A stretch of 64,000 nucleotides of DNA from Pseudobdellovibrionaceae bacterium. GTDB taxonomy: Bacteria > Bdellovibrionota > FAC87 > UBA2466 > JACKAF01. Under the pieces are notes generated by a model. The model searched no databases. It saw only the letters and a list, made by a program, of their open reading frames with translations, and was not told the DNA's origin. Position numbers and translations under genes: made by a program. The first letter of the stretch is position 1. The number at the start of each line of letters is the position of its first letter. Below, piece by piece: positions 32,739 to 41,554 of the stretch. The DNA is taken from positions 310,001-374,000 of the forward strand of contig JACKAF010000001.1 in the NCBI GenBank assembly GCA_020635235.1. Reading direction: 5' to 3'.

Positions 32739-34172
32739 ATGGAAAACTCCTTCCTATTAACAATGATGGGAATCGCGGCAGCATGCATTCACTTGCTGGG
32801 ATTTTTGCACGCCGGTTTCGCCATTATGAAATCGAGGACCTCCCAAGGTTCTACCGCTTGGGCCATCTCGCTTATTACCTTCCCTTATGTTTCGCTCCCC
32901 TTGTTCTGGATCTTTGGGAGAAATAAGTTTCAGGGGTACGTCAGGGCCCGACGCTCCGAAGATCGTAAGCTCGGGCATCTCGCTCATGACGTGGAAGAGT
33001 ACTGCGCTAAACACCGGTTCTCTTTTGAAGCTGAGCGGAGCGCTACGCACGCCCTGGAGACACTCGTAAAGGTACCGTTCCTCTCAGGAAATTCGGTAAA
33101 ACTTTATGTGGATGGGGTCGCTACGTTCGAGGCTATTCTCAAGGCTATTGAAGCTGCGGAAGACTACGTTCTCATTCAGTTCTTTATAGTTCGAAGCGAC
33201 GACATCGGCACACGGATTCAGGAACTGCTGATAAAAAAAGCGCAGCAAGGCGTTCGAGTCTATTTCCTCTACGATGACGTCGGCTGCCGCGATCTGCCAC
33301 ACAAGTACACGCGAACAATGACGGAAAAAGGGGTTCACGTCGCCTCGTTCGGTGGTTTCAGCCGCTCGCGCTCGAGATTTCAAATCAACTTCAGAAACCA
33401 CCGAAAGTTGGTCCTCGTTGATGGGAAGCTGGCTTTTGTAGGTGGCCACAATATCGGCGACGAATACATGGGCTACACTAAGAAATACGGCCAGTGGCGT
33501 GACACCCACTGCTCCGTTCAAGGCCCGGCAGCGATGGGTCTTCAGCTGGGCTTTGTCGAAGACTGGTACTGGGCAACGAAGGATGTTCCCGCGCTCACGT
33601 GGTCCCCGAAGGCAGAAGCGGAAAATACGCCTGTTCTGGTACTTCCCACGGGGCCAGCGGACGATTTGGACTCGTGCGAGCTCTACTTCGTGCACCTCAT
33701 TAACTCGGCAAAGAAGCGCATCTGGATAGCGACTCCCTATTTTGTTCCGAGCGGCGCGGTCATTATGGCGTTGCAACTCGCCGCCCTACGCGGGGTAGAA
33801 GTACGCCTTCTTATCCCCGATGTTCCGGATGGAATCGTCGTGAATATGGCGGGCTATACGTACATGCGGCAGATTTCGCTGTATGGAATTACCGTCTACC
33901 GCTACCTCCCGGGATTCATGCACCAGAAGGTAGTTTTGGTGGATTACGAGGCCGCATCTATTGGAACTGCCAATTGCGACAATCGCTCCTTTAGACTCAA
34001 CTTTGAAGTAACGGCCCTAATTATTGGAAAAGACTTTTGCTCGCAAGTCGAACAAATGCTGGAGAAAGACTTTAAGAACGCGAGGCAGTTCCACCTTTCC
34101 GAGCTGGATGCCAAATCACTCGGCTTCAAATTGGTCGCTCGAGTAGCCCGGCTGTTTGCACCGATACTTTAA
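32739..34172 (+). CDS. cls: cardiolipin synthase
   Basis: The 477-residue membrane enzyme condenses phosphatidylglycerol molecules into cardiolipin. Two N-terminal helices are followed by two phospholipase D motifs, HRKLVLVDGKLAFVGG near residue 223 and HQKVVLVDYEAASIG near 398, each with the complete HxKxxxxD. The first motif is followed by NIGDEY and the second by NCDNRS. Length is normal for ClsA. It begins immediately after the tsaB stop (TAAATG) and is convergent with the Gld-type ABC genes. Confidence 0.94.
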   Translation: MENSFLLTMMGIAAACIHLLGFLHAGFAIMKSRTSQGSTAWAISLITFPYVSLPLFWIFGRNKFQGYVRARRSEDRKLGHLAHDVEEYCAKHRFSFEAERSATHALETLVKVPFLSGNSVKLYVDGVATFEAILKAIEAAEDYVLIQFFIVRSDDIGTRIQELLIKKAQQGVRVYFLYDDVGCRDLPHKYTRTMTEKGVHVASFGGFSRSRSRFQINFRNHRKLVLVDGKLAFVGGHNIGDEYMGYTKKYGQWRDTHCSVQGPAAMGLQLGFVEDWYWATKDVPALTWSPKAEAENTPVLVLPTGPADDLDSCELYFVHLINSAKKRIWIATPYFVPSGAVIMALQLAALRGVEVRLLIPDVPDGIVVNMAGYTYMRQISLYGITVYRYLPGFMHQKVVLVDYEAASIGTANCDNRSFRLNFEVTALIIGKDFCSQVEQMLEKDFKNARQFHLSELDAKSLGFKLVARVARLFAPIL

Positions 34173-34175
34173 GCA

Positions 34176-35777
34176 CTACTTGCGACGGCGGGAAATCCAC
34201 ACCGCGATCCCTGAAACCATCATAATCAGTGGAAGGATAAACACGGATGCGACATGAATGATTCGCATCCGGGCCTCAGTTATATCAAACTCGCTTACAT
34301 CCGTTGGCTTCGGGCGAATAGAAATCAGGTCTTCCTCGTGAGCCAACCAACTCAGCATGTTCTGGAAAATATCAGAATTGATTCCAAATCGGCCCATCCC
34401 GTTAGTTGCAAAGTCTGAGTCACCGACAAATACGGCCCGAAACTCCGGCTCGTCTTTCGGCATTTCAATTTTCTTTTCAGGCTGCACCGGCTTTTCTTCT
34501 GCGGCCTTACCCTCAATAGGACCCGTAACGGCGACGGCCAAAGTCACCGGACCCTGTCGAACACCTTTCTGATCGGCGGAGATCCGGTTGCCTTTTAGTT
34601 CCGCAACCATGCTGGCGCTACTGGAAGAAAAAAGCTTGCTTACGCGAATCCCCTTCGGGACCTCCTTCGCTTTCTCGATCGGAGACACGATAGGAAAAAT
34701 ACTAAGCTCTTGGTTCTCGCGAGTAATCTCGTGGTTCCGATCATAGTCAACCACCACGGGGGCGAGTGGATTGCCTCCCGCAAACTGCTGGAGCTTGTTA
34801 CGTTCCACAACCACTTTCTTCGGCTCCCAAGTCACGCCAAAATCCTTCGCCAGTCCCTGAAACGAAGGTGAGGACTCCGGGTCTAACATGAAGAGAACCT
34901 TGCCCCCGGTTTTCAGATACTTCTCAAGTAAGGTAAGCTCGCGCTCCACAACCGCCGACTTCGGACCCGCAACCACAACAATATCTGCATCGCTGGGAAC
35001 AGCATCCTTGTCGAGTAACAGTAATTCTTCCACATCATAGCGGCCGGAAGTCAGTGATGCTTTTATGTCGGAATAGCCTTCCCGCCCGCTGTCGGTAATC
35101 GAATGCTCGGCGTGTCCCTTAAGAAAATAGATCTTCCGTTTTTCGCCCTTGGCTACCTGGATGATCGCGTTGGTCAATTTTTCTTCGACACGTGGATCTT
35201 CTTCGCCCTGAAAATTATCCAACGTCGATTTCCGGGATTCACTCTCAACAATCACCGTACTGTTCTGCTTGATCCCATAGCGCTGGACAGCCAGAGGATC
35301 CTTGTCAACGTCGATGTAGTCCTTGTGCAAACGAGCGGTGTAGTAGGCGTACTTCTCAAACAGTTTTTCAAAGGCAGGGACTTTTGCAGGGGGCAGGAAG
35401 GCTCTTATAGTTACATCCTGCTCCAAGCCCTGCAGAACTTTAATGGTCTCTGCGGAGAGTGTGTTGATTTTGTTTTTGCTCACATCCAGCTTAAGATCAT
35501 ATTCATTCGCAATCATGTTGATGAAAATTACGATGAATAGACCAAGCACGGCCATCAACACAGAATTCATCCCATAACGAGCGGTCTTCTTCCCGAAGAG
35601 CCCCCGGATAAATGAGATATCGAGCGCAACGTAGCCGATCAAGGCCAACACCGAAACAACCCCGCTGATCTGCCAAACTAGCGGAATGTGCGGGATCAAG
35701 TACGCCGCAAGTACGCTGACAAGCGCGGTAACAATCGCGACCAGTCCGGTGAGCGCAATTCGAGAGTTCTTATCCAT
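34176..35777 (-). CDS. GldG-like substrate-binding component of an ABC exporter
   Basis: The 533-residue protein has three N-terminal membrane helices, a large extracytoplasmic domain with the GldG-type stretch KLDVSKNKINTLSAETIKVL and a ThuA-like alpha/beta part (IYFLKGHAEHSITDSG, IVVVAGPKSAV, GGKVLFMLDPES), and a final helix near 505-525. It is the family annotated as auxiliary to gliding-motility ABC transporters, found also in non-gliding bacteria. It follows the permease gene by six bases. Transported substrate is unknown. Confidence 0.85.
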   Translation of the reverse strand: MDKNSRIALTGLVAIVTALVSVLAAYLIPHIPLVWQISGVVSVLALIGYVALDISFIRGLFGKKTARYGMNSVLMAVLGLFIVIFINMIANEYDLKLDVSKNKINTLSAETIKVLQGLEQDVTIRAFLPPAKVPAFEKLFEKYAYYTARLHKDYIDVDKDPLAVQRYGIKQNSTVIVESESRKSTLDNFQGEEDPRVEEKLTNAIIQVAKGEKRKIYFLKGHAEHSITDSGREGYSDIKASLTSGRYDVEELLLLDKDAVPSDADIVVVAGPKSAVVERELTLLEKYLKTGGKVLFMLDPESSPSFQGLAKDFGVTWEPKKVVVERNKLQQFAGGNPLAPVVVDYDRNHEITRENQELSIFPIVSPIEKAKEVPKGIRVSKLFSSSSASMVAELKGNRISADQKGVRQGPVTLAVAVTGPIEGKAAEEKPVQPEKKIEMPKDEPEFRAVFVGDSDFATNGMGRFGINSDIFQNMLSWLAHEEDLISIRPKPTDVSEFDITEARMRIIHVASVFILPLIMMVSGIAVWISRRRK

Positions 35778-35783
35778 GGCGTC

Positions 35784-36557
35784 TTATCTCCAACGATTAC
35801 TCTCCACCACTCGGTGGGTGAAAAACAGTAAAAGGCCCGTAAAGGTAACAAAATAGATAAGGTGTTTCATCTGAACCACCCCTTCGGTAAAGCTGTTCAA
35901 GTGCGTGAGGGGCGAAATGTATACGAGCGTCGGACCAACGTCGATTGGACCAAACGAGACCGTTATTCCCTGCGCGAAAGTCTGCAACAGCCAAAGAAAA
36001 ATGAGGGCAATAAAGGTAATTACCGCCGCAATCATCTGGTTGCTTGTTAAGGACGAAAAGAAGGTCCCCAATGCGACATAACAGCCCACAGAAAGAAGCA
36101 GTCCAAGATAATTTGAAAAGATGATGCGCACATCGGGATTACCCCACGCAATCATGAAGAGCGCGTAAGAAAAGGACAAGGCAACCATCGTTCCCATCAA
36201 GGTAAACGCCGCCAAAAACTTACCAAAAACCAGCTCAAAGCCCTTTACGGGAGCGGTCAGTAAGAGTTCGAACGTGTGTTGGCGCTTCTCTTCAGCGAAC
36301 AGGCGCATGGTGATGAGCGGAGTTAAAAAACAAAGAATGAACGCCATGTTTTGGTAAAGGAAAAGCGCCAGCCTATCCAGGGTAATGTTTTGGGCCGCCC
36401 CGTAGCGGTTGGCGATCTTATAGCTGTGGTAAATCTCCACAAACTTGGCGAAAATCATTCCCATAATAAAAAGGAAGATGCCAATTGCCACATACGCAAC
36501 GGGAGAAAAAAAGTAGCTTCGTAGTTCTTTCTTATAGATGGCTTTTAGGCCCGTCAT
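35784..36557 (-). CDS. ABC-2 type permease (GldF-like)
   Basis: The 257-residue integral membrane protein has six hydrophobic segments and the motif AEEKRQHTFELLLTAPVKG typical of ABC-2 permeases of the GldF group. The start ATG overlaps the stop of the ATPase gene by four bases (ATGA), and the GldG-like gene follows directly, so the three products are expected to form one complex. Confidence 0.88.
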   Translation of the reverse strand: MTGLKAIYKKELRSYFFSPVAYVAIGIFLFIMGMIFAKFVEIYHSYKIANRYGAAQNITLDRLALFLYQNMAFILCFLTPLITMRLFAEEKRQHTFELLLTAPVKGFELVFGKFLAAFTLMGTMVALSFSYALFMIAWGNPDVRIIFSNYLGLLLSVGCYVALGTFFSSLTSNQMIAAVITFIALIFLWLLQTFAQGITVSFGPIDVGPTLVYISPLTHLNSFTEGVVQMKHLIYFVTFTGLLLFFTHRVVESNRWR

Positions 36558-37489
36558 TGTCGACTCCCCTTAGAACCGCTAATCAAGCTCAGATAGAAAT
36601 CCTCTAGTGGCAGCTGCACCGGAGACATGCGGATAAGCCCAGCGTTCTTGTCCACCACCGTCTTTGATATTTCCGCCATGAGATCTTCTTTCGAGTCAGA
36701 CTCGACCACCAATCGGTTTCGACCATTTTCACTGGCCTGCACGCCGGAAACACCTGAAATTCCCTTCAACGCGGCAATCAAATCATCAGAAACCCGTTGC
36801 ACAACCATCTCAGTGCGCTGGGTTTTTGTTTGGCCCAGTCCGCTGAGGGACTCCTGCGCCACAATCTTGCCTCGATCAATAATAATAATGCGGTCACATG
36901 TTGCAGCAACTTCAGAGAGAATGTGCGTGCTATAGATGACCGTGCGCTCCGCGCGCATGGATCGAATCAGTTCGCGGGCTTCACTCACCTGCTTCGGATC
37001 CAAGCCGATGGTTGGTTCGTCCATTACCAATACCTGCGGCTCATGCACGATCGCCTGGGCGAGCCCTACACGTTGGCGATAACCCTTGGAAAGATTTCCA
37101 ATCAGACGGTTTTTTACCTCTCCCAAATTGAGGCGCTCAATCACGCGATCAATTTTGCTCTTACGCTCAGCTTTCGGAACTTGCCGAAGTTCAGCTACAA
37201 AACTGAGATATTCAGAAACCAGCAATTCCCCGTACAAGGGAGGGTTTTCAGGAAGGTAGCCGATGCGCTTCTTGATTTCGTAAGGCTCTTCAAAAACGTC
37301 AAATCCGGCAACTTTGACAGTCCCGGAGGAGGCCGACATGAAGCAAGTCAGGATCTTCATGGTCGTCGTCTTGCCAGCACCATTCTGGCCAAGAAAGCCC
37401 AGAATTTCGCCCTTCTGAATGCTGAAGGAAATATTGTCTACTGCCTTGCGATCCCCGTAGTACTTGGTCAATTCCCGCACTTCAATCAT
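36554..37489 (-). CDS. ABC transporter ATPase (GldA-like)
   Basis: The 311-residue ATPase has Walker A GQNGAGKTT, Q-loop region GYLPENPPLYGEL, signature LSKGYRQRVGLAQA and Walker B VLVMDEPTIGLD, then the H-loop in IYSTHILSE. A C-terminal extension of about 90 residues is common in GldA and NodI types. I choose the ATG reading MIEVRELTKYYG, six bases after GGAG; the longer frame would overlap the divergent transaldolase control region. It heads the exporter operon. Confidence 0.93.
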   Translation of the reverse strand: MIEVRELTKYYGDRKAVDNISFSIQKGEILGFLGQNGAGKTTTMKILTCFMSASSGTVKVAGFDVFEEPYEIKKRIGYLPENPPLYGELLVSEYLSFVAELRQVPKAERKSKIDRVIERLNLGEVKNRLIGNLSKGYRQRVGLAQAIVHEPQVLVMDEPTIGLDPKQVSEARELIRSMRAERTVIYSTHILSEVAATCDRIIIIDRGKIVAQESLSGLGQTKTQRTEMVVQRVSDDLIAALKGISGVSGVQASENGRNRLVVESDSKEDLMAEISKTVVDKNAGLIRMSPVQLPLEDFYLSLISGSKGSRQ

Positions 37490-37630
37490 GAGACGCTCCA
37501 GTCGCTCGAAATAAATTGGTAGGTGCCTACGCGCGAGCCTATTTTGGAAGCCGCGAATCATATTGTCAAGATTGGCCCCAGCCATTAGAATCCCTCCCCA
37601 CCATAACTTTTGAAGCCGGTAAGGAGCCAA

Positions 37631-38275
37631 ATGAAGTTTTTTATTGATTCGGGAAATGTGGAAGATATTCGAGAGGCAGGCGAGCTCGGCCTTCTTGATG
37701 GGGTCACGACAAACCCCAGTCTCATCGCCAAAACCGGCCGCAAGTTCGAGGATGTCGCCCAGGAAATCTGCGATATGGTCCCTGGACCCGTAAGCCTGGA
37801 AGTGGTGAGCCTGAACTGGAAGGAAATGGTTGCGGAGGGCAAGGCCTTGCGCAAATACGGTGACAACGTAGTAGTAAAAATCCCCATCACGGCTGACGGG
37901 TTGAAGGCCATAAAGGCGCTCAGCTCGGAAGGCATCCCGGTAAACACCACGCTCATCTTTCAGCCACTGCAGGCCCTGCTAGCGGCAAAGGCGGGCGCTG
38001 CCTATGTAAGCCCTTTTATTGGTCGCCACGATGACATTGGCCAGGACGGAATGCTGCTGGTAAGCGAGATCGTTCAGATCTTTGATGCCTATGATTTTGA
38101 GACTGAAGTATTGGCCGCCAGCATTCGGCATCCCATCCACGTTCTCGAGGCCGCAAAAATGGGCGCGCACGTGGGAACCATGCCCTTGAAGGTTATCAAG
38201 CAACTCGTAGAGCACCCACTGACGGACATCGGACTGAAAAAATTCCTAGAAGACTGGCACAGCATCAAAGCCTAA
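37631..38275 (+). CDS. tal: transaldolase, short (fructose-6-phosphate aldolase) type
   Basis: The 214-residue enzyme transfers dihydroxyacetone units in the pentose phosphate pathway. The start MKFFIDSGNVEDIREAGELG, the DGVTTNPSLIAKTG segment, the Schiff-base lysine in NVVVKIPITADGL and AAYVSPFIGRHDDIG are all typical of the small transaldolase group that also includes fructose-6-phosphate aldolase; the two activities cannot be separated from sequence here. AAGGAG four bases before the ATG supports this start over a TTG seven codons earlier. The next gene begins two bases after the stop. Confidence 0.93.
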   Translation: MKFFIDSGNVEDIREAGELGLLDGVTTNPSLIAKTGRKFEDVAQEICDMVPGPVSLEVVSLNWKEMVAEGKALRKYGDNVVVKIPITADGLKAIKALSSEGIPVNTTLIFQPLQALLAAKAGAAYVSPFIGRHDDIGQDGMLLVSEIVQIFDAYDFETEVLAASIRHPIHVLEAAKMGAHVGTMPLKVIKQLVEHPLTDIGLKKFLEDWHSIKA

Positions 38276-38276
38276 A

Positions 38277-38891
38277 ATGCTGAGTATCGGCGTCTTTCTC
38301 AAGTACCCTGAGCCGGGCCAAGTGAAAACGCGCTTGGCCGCGGATATCGGAGCCGATCGCGCCGCTCTTGTGTATGAAAAAATGATGCGACAAGTACTCG
38401 GTTCGCTCGAGGAGTTGTCGTCGCAATCTTTTGCACCCCATCTTTTTTACGATCCTCGGCATTCCGTGGCGGCTTACCAAGGGCTGCTACCGAACCATAG
38501 CTGGCCTCTGCATGCTCAGGCACCCGGAGGGTTGGGGGATCGACTCAAGCAGGCTTCCTTTGAGCTCGCGGAGTTGAAAGCGCCTTTTGCTTTTATCGGG
38601 ACCGATTGCGTGGATCTTAAGGCGGAACACTTTGAAGAAACCCTCGCACTCCTAGTTGGAGGGAGCGATTTGGTAGTAGGGCCCGCTAACGATGGTGGCT
38701 ACTATTTAATCGCACTAAAGCAACCGCATGCGGCGTTGTTTGACGGCATCGATTGGAGCACGGACAAGGTATTTGCGCAGACCATTGCGAAAGCAAGAGA
38801 AGCTAAACTCTCCGTGGGCTTGTTAGAAATGCTTGAAGATATCGACGACAAAGGCGCTCTGGATCGTCACCCAGAACTCCTGAACTACTGA
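38277..38891 (+). CDS. DUF2064 / TIGR04282-type glycosyltransferase
   Basis: The 204-residue protein has the nucleotidyl-sugar fold signatures of this family: FLKYPEPGQVKTRLA at the N-terminus, FIGTDCVDL near residue 104 and GPANDGGYYLIALK near 138. The family is often found beside radical-SAM or selenium genes and also with sugar metabolism; the substrate is unknown. It follows the transaldolase gene closely, so both are probably from one transcript. Its stop overlaps that of the convergent LysR gene. Confidence 0.85.
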   Translation: MLSIGVFLKYPEPGQVKTRLAADIGADRAALVYEKMMRQVLGSLEELSSQSFAPHLFYDPRHSVAAYQGLLPNHSWPLHAQAPGGLGDRLKQASFELAELKAPFAFIGTDCVDLKAEHFEETLALLVGGSDLVVGPANDGGYYLIALKQPHAALFDGIDWSTDKVFAQTIAKAREAKLSVGLLEMLEDIDDKGALDRHPELLNY

Positions 38892-39763
38892 AACTGTTGG
38901 CTGCGCAGCCAGCTCAATGCGCGATTTACCCACGGCTCCAGCGACTTGTTGCCCCGCAACCACCACACCCCAAATTGTTCCCGCTCGATTTTCCAACCGG
39001 GAACTCTCTGTAAAAGTCCGGCATCGAGCTCGGCTTGAATGGCGTAAAGGGGCAAGACGGCCCAGCCTACACCTGCCTCACACGCAGCACGGATGCTGGC
39101 AATATCATCAAAGGACGCAAAAACCAGAGGGACTTCAAAGGGCAGGTGAAGCAACTGCGGAGCGGTGGCGCGCTTGTACTGCAAATGCGGAAGCGAAAAC
39201 ACCTGTTTCGCGGCTTTAACGTTGTACTTTTTTAAGAAAGAGGGTGCCGCAACTATTGCGAAGCACTCACTCTTGGCGGTCTTAAACCGAATGGACGGAT
39301 CTTGCGGTCGCCCGCAATCAAAACCAATGTCTGCCTTCCCCTTGAGAAGCAAGTGCTCCACTCCCCTCTCGGAGGTGAGAAGCGATACAACTATATTGTT
39401 TTCACCCTTCAAGAATTCAGGAAGCTGGGGAGATAAAACCCGAGCCGAAAACTCACGTGTGCTCGCAATGCGGAGAACTCCGCTTTGACTAAGTATTCTT
39501 TTTTGGGCCTCCGCCGCGTCTCTAGCCCAGTGGTTGATCTGGGCGCCGATGGGAGAAAGCTGCCATTTGCCCTGCCGCTTTTCGAGCACAGGGGCTTGCT
39601 GCGATATCTTCTGCAGCTGTCGTGAAATCACGGAAATATCCCTACCCACCAAGTCCGCTAATTTCGCCATCGATCCCGCCATTTCAAAGGCCAGGAGCAG
39701 TTCGCATTGGTCAGAACTTAGGCCGAACGAGGTGCGCGGATGAGCTGTGGAAACGTCTTGCAC
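38885..39763 (-). CDS. LysR-family transcriptional regulator
   Basis: An N-terminal winged helix (LAFEMAGSMAKLADLVGRDISVISRQLQKI) is followed by a periplasmic-binding-like effector domain with LRIASTREFSARVLSPQL and RAACEAGVGWAVLPLYA, the LysR layout. The helix-turn-helix is somewhat divergent. I start it at the GTG reading VQDVSTAHP, giving 292 residues, because a promoter ends seven bases before it and no ribosome site is visible. The longer frame begins at TTG inside the -10 region. Target genes are unknown; the neighbours are a sugar-metabolism pair and a peptidase. Confidence 0.85.
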   Translation of the reverse strand: MQDVSTAHPRTSFGLSSDQCELLLAFEMAGSMAKLADLVGRDISVISRQLQKISQQAPVLEKRQGKWQLSPIGAQINHWARDAAEAQKRILSQSGVLRIASTREFSARVLSPQLPEFLKGENNIVVSLLTSERGVEHLLLKGKADIGFDCGRPQDPSIRFKTAKSECFAIVAAPSFLKKYNVKAAKQVFSLPHLQYKRATAPQLLHLPFEVPLVFASFDDIASIRAACEAGVGWAVLPLYAIQAELDAGLLQRVPGWKIEREQFGVWWLRGNKSLEPWVNRALSWLRSQQFQ

Positions 39764-39770
39764 GCAATGC

Positions 39771-39800
39771 AATATATGCCCGCAGCTTTTGCAAAATCAA
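39771..39800 (-). promoter_or_regulatory. LysR gene promoter placing the start codon at +1
   Basis: On the minus strand TTGATT (39795-39800), 18 bases, TATATT (39771-39776), then seven bases and GTG. It lies in the gap after the M23 peptidase gene. Confidence 0.5.
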
Positions 39801-39803
39801 GCG

Positions 39804-40802
39804 CTAGAAAGGAGATTCTTGGAGAAAGGGGGCGGGGTTGATGGGGCTGCCGTTTTTGCGAATTTCGTAGTGCAGATGCGGGCCGGTCGAATGGCCCGTT
39901 GAACCCACCTGCGAAATCACATCGCCTCGTTTGACGTTCACGCCGCGGTTTACGAAGAGCTTTGAGTTGTGGGCAAAAAGGGTACGGATCCCGAAACCGT
40001 GGTCAATCACGACCACTTTTCCGTATCCAGACTTGTAACCGGAGAAGACCACGAGGCCAGGCGCGGGGGCGCGCACCGGTGTGCCGGGCTCTGCGACGAT
40101 GTCCACCCCATGGTGCAGGCGCCGCCGACCGTCCAGTGGGTGGTAACGGTACCCAAAAGTAGAGGAAACGTAGCCGGGAATTGGAACAATCGAAGGCGTC
40201 GCCTTTGCGATCGCTCGGCGCGAAAAGAGATAGTCTTCAAGATTGGCAAGTTGAGACTGCACGGTGATCGTCATGATTTCCATGCCGCCCACTCGACTCT
40301 CCAAAGACTTAATGCTTTCGGCCTTCGGCTCCTCCTTGGGAAGTTGGAGGCTGGATTCCAAATCGCCACTTTCACCTGCTGGCTCGCGCTCTGGTTCTTC
40401 CTGCTTTTCCTGTCTTTTGCGCGTTGCCTTGCTTCCACCAGAACTTTTTTCCGTCTGTCCGGTAAGTACCTGGAGCTTTTTTGCATAGTTGCGGACACGC
40501 TCGATTGTGAATTCCATGTTGTCCACCTTATTGCGAATAAGTTGGACCTCCTGGCGCAGTTTGAAATTCTCACCTTTCAAGCGCTTGTTTTCGGCGATTT
40601 GGCCAAGCACCCTAACGTAATCGATACCCACAAACATCAGGGAGATAACAGCCAGAGAGAACAAAGTGACGGAGAGCTTAATAGCGAAAAAGGGAATCAC
40701 GAGCTTATGCACTTTTCGAGTGCGCTCCGGGATCACCATTAACGTCAAAAAACGATCTCGCAGCCAAAGAGACTTATCTGAAAAAAAAGATTTTTTTGCC
40801 AT
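39804..40802 (-). CDS. M23 family peptidoglycan endopeptidase
   Basis: The 332-residue protein has one membrane helix near residues 40-65, a coiled-coil region near 70-125, a charged low-complexity linker and a C-terminal LytM/M23 domain. The zinc ligands are in HHGVDIVAEPGTPV and GPHLHYEIRKNG, with the preceding SSTFGYRYHPLDG; the catalytic set appears complete. It should cut peptide bonds of peptidoglycan in the periplasm. It is the last gene of a four-gene operon with nadK, a PmbA-like gene and PP2C. Confidence 0.9.
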   Translation of the reverse strand: MAKKSFFSDKSLWLRDRFLTLMVIPERTRKVHKLVIPFFAIKLSVTLFSLAVISLMFVGIDYVRVLGQIAENKRLKGENFKLRQEVQLIRNKVDNMEFTIERVRNYAKKLQVLTGQTEKSSGGSKATRKRQEKQEEPEREPAGESGDLESSLQLPKEEPKAESIKSLESRVGGMEIMTITVQSQLANLEDYLFSRRAIAKATPSIVPIPGYVSSTFGYRYHPLDGRRRLHHGVDIVAEPGTPVRAPAPGLVVFSGYKSGYGKVVVIDHGFGIRTLFAHNSKLFVNRGVNVKRGDVISQVGSTGHSTGPHLHYEIRKNGSPINPAPFLQESPF

Positions 40803-40834
40803 ATGAGTTCCTGCAGAGAGAGAGAAGAAATGAA

Positions 40835-41554
40835 TTACGTGGCATCCACGCGAATCACGATACCGGTAATATTATCCTCTCCGCCGCGGGCGTTGGCCAT
40901 AGAAACAAGTTTTTTTAATCCCATTTCGGGGCCGTGTGCCAAAATCTCTTGTGCGATTTCCGAAATTTCGACCAAACCGCTCAGCCCATCGGTGCAAAGA
41001 AGGAAGGTATCACCCACACGGACACGACGTCGGTAGATGTCTACAGCCACCTGGCTTTCGTAACCCACCGAGCGGGTGATCACGTTTTTGAATTGGAAGC
41101 CACTTGCCTGATGCGCTTCCAATCGACCTGCCCTAATCTCTTCGTTGATAAGGGAGTGGTCCTCGGTCACCTGCCATATCCCCTGGCCCTGCAGAAGGTA
41201 CGCCCTGCTGTCACCAACTTGTCCGATATAAGCGGTATCGTCCTGGAACAGAATGGAAACGACCGTAGTGCCCATACCCGAGAGTTCTTCGTTTTCCTGC
41301 GACTGCTTGTGGATCTCGGCACACGAACGGTTTATCGCTTTGTCCAGAACATCGCGGCCTGATTGATTGGGGTTTTCCTTGTAGTACTTACCCATCTCAT
41401 CCACCGCGATCTTGCTAGCCACTTCCCCGCCTTTGTGTCCCCCCATCCCATCTGCAACAACGTAAAAGAGAGACTGATCATCCTTGAGATAAGCGTCCTG
41501 GTTCACTTTGCGCTTCATCCCGATATCTGTAATGGCGAAGGTAGTTAGTTTCAT
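40835..41554 (-). CDS. PP2C-type serine/threonine phosphatase
   Basis: The 239-residue phosphatase has RKVNQDAY, YVVADGMGGHKGGEVAS, MGTTVV, VGDSRAYLL, LLCTDGLSGLV and GGEDNITGIVI, all the PP2C metal and phosphate motifs. It is close to PstP/Stp-type enzymes that oppose Hanks-type kinases in cell-wall control. Its ATG overlaps the stop of the PmbA-like gene (ATGA) and a peptidoglycan peptidase follows, which suits a cell-envelope role. No kinase is in the window. Confidence 0.92.
   Translation of the reverse strand: MKLTTFAITDIGMKRKVNQDAYLKDDQSLFYVVADGMGGHKGGEVASKIAVDEMGKYYKENPNQSGRDVLDKAINRSCAEIHKQSQENEELSGMGTTVVSILFQDDTAYIGQVGDSRAYLLQGQGIWQVTEDHSLINEEIRAGRLEAHQASGFQFKNVITRSVGYESQVAVDIYRRRVRVGDTFLLCTDGLSGLVEISEIAQEILAHGPEMGLKKLVSMANARGGEDNITGIVIRVDAT

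Noticed and set aside
33084..33776. 230-residue minus-strand reading frame
   Set aside because: It opposes the two phospholipase D motifs of cls and shows no ribosome site or domain.
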